Assembly: GCF_031127875.1 (NCBI RefSeq)
Contig: NZ_JARXIA010000033.1
Span: forward strand, 1-44,369
Reading direction: 5' to 3'
Source: Pelagicoccus sp. SDUM812005
GTDB lineage: Bacteria; Verrucomicrobiota; Verrucomicrobiia; Opitutales; Opitutaceae
Length of the DNA: 44,369 bases
Below are positions 40,464 through 44,369 of the stretch, piece by piece. The position numbers and the translations under genes were made by a program. A model generated the notes under the pieces. That model saw only the letters and a list, made by a program, of their open reading frames with translations, was not told where the DNA came from and ran no database searches. Within the stretch, counting starts at the first letter, position 1, and every line of letters starts with the position of its first letter.

Positions 40464-42057
40464 GACCGCTTCTTTCGAAAGCACGCACCCAGAACGACGA
40501 AACCGAAACCTGTGGATCGCGGTTGCTGGCGTCGGCGTACTTTGGCTTCAGTTTCTAGCGTACCTAAGATACAACTGGTCCCCAGAATCTTCGTACAACT
40601 ACGGCTGGCTCGTGCCGCCTCTGGCCATCCTCTTGCTCTACACTCGAGTGCAAGAGCCCCATCCCGCAGGTAAGGATCAACAACATATTCGCCGCACCCA
40701 TACCTCCTACCTCATTCTGGCCATCGCTATCCTGCTCTTTGCCTTATCGTGCATAGCAATAGAACTAAATCCCTACTGGCGCCTTCCACTCTGGATAGCG
40801 GGTATAGCTCTCGTCACCGCTAGCCTAACCGTCCCCTTCCAAGCCGGAGGATTTCCCCTCGTCCGCAAATCAGCATTCCCTCTCGTCTTCGCGCTCACTA
40901 TGATTCCATGGCCTCGTGGATTCGAGAAGTCAGTCATCGATACATTTACAGGATTCGTAACCAACGTATCCGTCGCTTCCCTACAGATCATCGGTCAACC
41001 AGCCGAAAAGTTTGGCCACATCATCCAAATCGGAGCGACTAGCGTAGGAGTCGAGGAGGCCTGCAGTGGAATCCGATCGCTCCAGGGACTCGCCATGCTG
41101 GCTCTTTTCATCGGCGGTTTTCTCAACCTCAAAACCAGCGGACGCATCTGGCTACTGGCACTCTCCCTCTGCCTTGCTATCTTTTTCAACTTGATCCGCT
41201 CCGTTACCCTCTCTCTCATCGCAATCAACGGCGGAGATGAATCCTTCGACTCCTGGCACGATAAGCTCGGCTACCTCGCATTTGGCATAGGTCTCCTCAC
41301 CCTCCTTGGCGTAGCAAGCCAAATGAGCACAAAACGGCGAGCTGTTTCCCCACTCCCAGCCGCTGCGAAGCCAGGCCTCCCCGCGCACTACTCCTACGCC
41401 ACGCTCGCTTTCGCATTCGCTCCCATTCTGATCGTCAAGACTTGGTACGCCGAACCTCCTCAGGACGACGCATCAAAAACTAGCTGGATCGTGGACGTGG
41501 AGGGATACGCAACCGATGCTGTCGATGTCGTTAAACTACCAATACATAAACGTATCGAAGAGGCGCTTGGATATGACTACGGACATCACTTCGCGGCGAC
41601 CAACTCTCGAAATAACATTGCCACCGAAGTATGGTATTACGGATACCACGAGGACTCGAAAGGCAAAAGCTTAAGCGCCTACGGTCACTCCCCGCTCTTT
41701 TGCATGACCGCGTCAGGAGCATCCCTACTGGAAAAGCAAAGCCCGCTTCTCGTCGACCTCGGAGCCCTTACCATTCCCTTTCACCATTTTGTATTCAGAC
41801 TTCCCAACGGACAGCAAAGCCAGGTTTTCTGGTGCCTCTGGGACGACCTTCTCAAAGGAGCCCCAGAGTCCGCAACCAGCCAATTCCGACTCTCTCAACT
41901 GTATTCTGTCCTTGAGAGAAAACGCAGTTTCAAGCGAAAAGTAGCTTTGCTGGGAGTACCGACCGACGATCCAATTCTCGCCAGAAACGAAATCCGAACT
42001 CTAGCCCGTGACCTCTTCCTGCTACAAAAGGATGACAAAACATTTCGCTTTCGATAA
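40429..42057 (+). CDS. Exosortase fused to an EpsI-like domain
   Basis: A 542-residue protein. The N-terminal ~300 residues are an exosortase, a multi-pass membrane cysteine protease/transpeptidase. Catalytic Cys212 lies in E-E-A-C-S-G-I-R-S, Arg257 in F-N-L-I-R-S-V, and His277 in S-W-H-D-K-L-G-Y. The C-terminal ~200 residues resemble EpsI (DUF3485), with W-Y-Y-G-Y and H-S-P-L-F-C (His420, Cys425) at the place of the usual HxPxxC motif. It recognises PEP-CTERM signals, such as the one at 20729. The exact exosortase subtype cannot be set by eye. The start ATG at 40429 overlaps the upstream TPR gene; the second TPR gene begins 5 bp after the stop. Confidence 0.93.
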   Translation: MTKDSTNQAAPETASFESTHPERRNRNLWIAVAGVGVLWLQFLAYLRYNWSPESSYNYGWLVPPLAILLLYTRVQEPHPAGKDQQHIRRTHTSYLILAIAILLFALSCIAIELNPYWRLPLWIAGIALVTASLTVPFQAGGFPLVRKSAFPLVFALTMIPWPRGFEKSVIDTFTGFVTNVSVASLQIIGQPAEKFGHIIQIGATSVGVEEACSGIRSLQGLAMLALFIGGFLNLKTSGRIWLLALSLCLAIFFNLIRSVTLSLIAINGGDESFDSWHDKLGYLAFGIGLLTLLGVASQMSTKRRAVSPLPAAAKPGLPAHYSYATLAFAFAPILIVKTWYAEPPQDDASKTSWIVDVEGYATDAVDVVKLPIHKRIEEALGYDYGHHFAATNSRNNIATEVWYYGYHEDSKGKSLSAYGHSPLFCMTASGASLLEKQSPLLVDLGALTIPFHHFVFRLPNGQQSQVFWCLWDDLLKGAPESATSQFRLSQLYSVLERKRSFKRKVALLGVPTDDPILARNEIRTLARDLFLLQKDDKTFRFR

Positions 42058-42062
42058 TCACC

Positions 42063-43694
42063 ATGCGCGACCGAATCATAGTTTTTCTGAATAATCGCAG
42101 AGCCGCCACCCTCGTTATAGCGGCAACTTTTACGCTTTCGCTAGTCGTAGCCCGCCCCAGCTTTCAAGCCTTTAAAAGCTGGCGAGCAAGCAACCTTTTG
42201 GCAGAGTCCAAACAACTCCTTGCGGAAGAAGCCTTTCAAGACTCCTTCCTCAAAGCCCATGCCGCCGTACTGTTGGACCGCGACAACATCGAAGCCTCTC
42301 GCCACCTCGCAAAACTAGCTCTCCGGTTCAACCATCCACAAGCCCAACGCTTCTGGGAAACGGTGGTAAACCACAGAGATTTCCTAACCCAAGATTGGAA
42401 GAACGCCATCGACGCCTGCTTTGCCAAAGAGGACTACCAAACGGCTTTCAAATATTTGAATGCATGGGAAAACTCAGGTGTGGACTCTCAGGAAGAATTC
42501 GAGCTCCGCAAGGTTCAAGCCTACGCCCTTTCGGAGAATTTCCAACTTGCTTTGCAAGCTGCCTCCGAAGCGACTAAAAAATTTCCCGACTCAATGGAAC
42601 TCCACAAGCAGTTCCTCGAAGTTCTCAAAATTGCCGCTCCCGCTGACGTTCAAGCAAGAACAGCCCAGACCATACTCTCGAACGCCAGAAGCTCCTACGA
42701 TCTGGAATGGACTGCCCGGAACACGCATCTCACTCGGGACCTCAGACTAGCGGCCCTCGAGCGACTCATAGATTCACCGAAAACAGCAGTTAACCGCCAG
42801 CTCGCCTACCTCAAGTACGCCGCCGATCTGGGCTGGAACCAAGCGATCCAGCGCACCGAAGACATCGTAAAACGTATTGATATTACAGATACAGAAACAC
42901 TCGAAAGCTTAACCACTCTTCTCTGTTCGATCGGCAACTACGGCGAAGTCCTGAAACTTATTGATAGCGAGACCGCCAGCCAAAGCCGAATCCTCCTGCG
43001 AAACCTACTCATCTCTCAGATCAGCGAAGGAGATGTCGACGACGCGTTCGACCTAACCTCCCAACAGCGAAACGAACGCCTAACTTCGATCGCAGAGGAA
43101 ACGCTCCTGCGAGCTCTCGCTTTCCAACAAACAGGCGATGTCGCCAAGTTTAGAAACAATCTCAACCAAGCTGTCACCTCTGCCGAAAGCGACGATCTCG
43201 CCTTCCTAGAACAGCAGCTCGAACGACTCGACGAAACGGAGCCACTGCTAAGGCTGTACCAAAAAGTCAGCGACTCGCGTAAATTTGGCCCCCAGGCACG
43301 CTACCTCTGGATGCGACGCGCAGTCGATATCGGCGCCGAGACAGAAATCCAAAACGCACTCTCTGGAAAGTCCGACTGGATATCTCAGCTGAGCAATCCT
43401 TCGCAAAAAGCAGACGCCATTTACTACAGCCTTATTTACAACATTCAAAAAGAGAATGCCTTACAACAAGCCCAAGAGCTTCTCGCTTCCTACGGTTCCG
43501 ACTCTAGCTTCCGCGACTTGCTAGGGCTCGCCTACTTACGAAACGACAACCCAAAACTCGCAAGAGCATTTGCATCCGAGAAGCCAGATAGCAGCCGCCC
43601 TCGCAGCTCTCTCATCGCCGCCGCGGTACACGGTAAAAAGCTGCAAGGGGAGCAGACCTTGCTCCTAGCAGAAAAGGAGTTGCTCAAGCTCTAA
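42063..43694 (+). CDS. TPR-containing single-pass membrane protein
   Basis: A 543-residue protein with a short basic N-terminus (M-R-D-R-I-I-V-F-L-N-N-R-R) and one helix at ~14-32 (A-T-L-V-I-A-A-T-F-T-L-S-L-V-V-A). A long series of helical hairpins follows, with TPR-like spacing (Q-L-L-A-E-E-A-F-Q-D-S-F-L-K-A-H-A-A-V-L-L, Q-A-Y-A-L-S-E-N-F-Q-L-A-L-Q-A-A). The bulk should be periplasmic. It lacks the Tyr ladder of the other TPR protein but has the same architecture, so the two bracket the exosortase as a pair. No catalytic motif was seen. It ends the plus operon. Confidence 0.78.
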   Translation: MRDRIIVFLNNRRAATLVIAATFTLSLVVARPSFQAFKSWRASNLLAESKQLLAEEAFQDSFLKAHAAVLLDRDNIEASRHLAKLALRFNHPQAQRFWETVVNHRDFLTQDWKNAIDACFAKEDYQTAFKYLNAWENSGVDSQEEFELRKVQAYALSENFQLALQAASEATKKFPDSMELHKQFLEVLKIAAPADVQARTAQTILSNARSSYDLEWTARNTHLTRDLRLAALERLIDSPKTAVNRQLAYLKYAADLGWNQAIQRTEDIVKRIDITDTETLESLTTLLCSIGNYGEVLKLIDSETASQSRILLRNLLISQISEGDVDDAFDLTSQQRNERLTSIAEETLLRALAFQQTGDVAKFRNNLNQAVTSAESDDLAFLEQQLERLDETEPLLRLYQKVSDSRKFGPQARYLWMRRAVDIGAETEIQNALSGKSDWISQLSNPSQKADAIYYSLIYNIQKENALQQAQELLASYGSDSSFRDLLGLAYLRNDNPKLARAFASEKPDSSRPRSSLIAAAVHGKKLQGEQTLLLAEKELLKL

Positions 43695-44205
43695 AAAACC
43701 CCGGCGAAAAGACCGATTCCGTTTAAATTCCCGCCCACGCAATAGGACACATTTCCGCGAAGTTTAGAGACACTCCCTCACTCCCTTTCCGTAAGGATTA
43801 CCGCTGCCCAACAGAGTAATCGCTTCAGCGTCGCAAAGATCTGTGGGCCGTAATCCATGGATTGGAACTATCAAGCCCTGGATCCAAGTTCAATACCATG
43901 TCCGCCAAGGGAGTATCCTGATCATCTAAGATGACGCCCCCCCGCGACATCGATGCAAATAATATAAGCTCGATGCCTGTCGCTAAGTTCGAATCTCAAC
44001 ACTTCGTTGACAAGCATCGTCAAACTCTAAGACCGGAAACACTCCCCTTGCGGAAGCCTACACGAGCCATGTCCCGATTCGTCGGCGACTCAGCATTGAA
44101 GAATGGACAACAAAGGCAGAACAAGAGCTAGGAGTAAACGCACGCCACCGTTTCCGGAGAACCTCAAAAACGCGCATAGACCGCTTATGTTACAATTAGG
44201 TACTA
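43695..44205. other. Non-coding stretch after the export/sorting operon
   Basis: No gene could be supported. Short open frames (for example 43931-44131 on the plus strand) have no family resemblance. No clear terminator for the plus operon was found; CCCGGCG near 43700 has no good partner. Confidence 0.4.
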
Positions 44206-44245
44206 CAAAAAACAAAAGGTCCCGAAACCTTGCGGCTTCGGGACC
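44206..44245 (-). terminator. Rho-independent terminator of the discoidin-domain gene
   Basis: On the minus strand GGTCCCGAAG, a loop of about nine bases, and TTCGGGACC are followed by TTTTGTTTTTTG. It lies about 30 bp beyond the stop of the truncated gene at 44275. Confidence 0.85.
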
Positions 44246-44274
44246 TCAATACTCCTAAACGTAGCTATGAAAAA

Positions 44275-44369
44275 TTAGTACTCCCCAAAGACCTCCACCT
44301 CGACGTAGTGGTTCATCTCGTTGCTGGTGTTGCCGTCGGAGTAGAGGCGCACGTAGCGGGCCTTCGTCT
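44275..44369 (-). CDS. C-terminus of an F5/8 type C (discoidin-like) domain protein, truncated by the window edge
   Basis: The minus-strand frame reads A-R-Y-V-R-L-Y-S-D-G-N-T, then N-H-Y-V-E-V-E-V-F-G-E-Y and a TAA stop at 44277-44275. A-R-Y-V-R-L followed by an aromatic and E-V-E-V-F-G is the standard last strand of F5/8 type C carbohydrate-binding domains. Only 31 codons are inside the window, so the rest of the protein is unknown. Such domains commonly end secreted glycoside hydrolases. Confidence 0.75.
   Translation of the reverse strand, partial: TKARYVRLYSDGNTSNEMNHYVEVEVFGEY

Noticed and set aside
43931-44131. 66-codon reading frame after the last TPR gene
   Set aside because: No recognisable motif, Pro/Arg-rich, no ribosome-binding site; treated as non-coding.

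Overview
The window reads as chromosome of a Gram-negative, heterotrophic, probably marine bacterium. The best fit is Verrucomicrobiota, class Opitutia (Pelagicoccus/Coraliomargarita-like). This is inferred from the combination of an exosortase/PEP-CTERM system, TonB-dependent receptors, a Wzx/Wzy exopolysaccharide locus, a DUF4437 cupin and a moderately high GC content. No rRNA, tRNA, CRISPR array or intact transposase was found.

Layout. (1) 1-230: short tandem direct repeats that look like debris of a REP/RAYT-type repeat. (2) 226-827(-): a HigB/HigA-like toxin-antitoxin pair with the antitoxin gene first. (3) 1148-7200: an AraC-type regulator divergent from a small oxidoreductase operon (MDR dehydrogenase, luciferase-like flavin oxidoreductase, SDR, secreted DUF4437 cupin), then a palindromic repeat and a second MDR dehydrogenase. 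(4) 7357-14887: two TonB-dependent receptors. One is preceded by a clear TPP riboswitch and is therefore a likely thiamin receptor. The other is coupled to a PepSY membrane protein (likely siderophore uptake). A divergent PnuC transporter/NadR-like kinase pair follows. (5) 14917-20297: housekeeping and accessory genes (DUF2254 membrane protein, orphan PAS histidine kinase, truncated haemoglobin, NAD-malic enzyme, HAD-like phosphatase). (6) 20298-43694: a large exopolysaccharide and protein-sorting locus. (7) 44275-44369(-): the C-terminal end of a protein with an F5/8 type C (discoidin-like) domain, followed by its terminator.

The exopolysaccharide locus has two divergent arms around a 662-bp control region (33422-34083). 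The minus arm is a tight ten-gene operon with gaps of at most 27 bp and three ATGA overlaps: initiating sugar transferase, two polysaccharide pyruvyl transferases, Wzx flippase, four glycosyltransferases, Wzy polymerase and a secreted parallel beta-helix protein. The plus arm encodes an outer-membrane beta-barrel, a Wza-like export protein, a Wzc/GumC-type co-polymerase fused to a BY-kinase, a TPR membrane protein with a tyrosine ladder at its N-terminus, an exosortase fused to an EpsI-like domain, and a second TPR membrane protein. A PEP-CTERM protein (20729-21334), the kind of substrate an exosortase processes, lies at the far end of the minus arm.

The most interesting part is the TPR / exosortase-EpsI / TPR triad placed directly behind the tyrosine kinase. 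It suggests physical and regulatory coupling of polysaccharide export to PEP-CTERM protein sorting. The Tyr-Gly ladder on the first TPR protein is a candidate kinase target.
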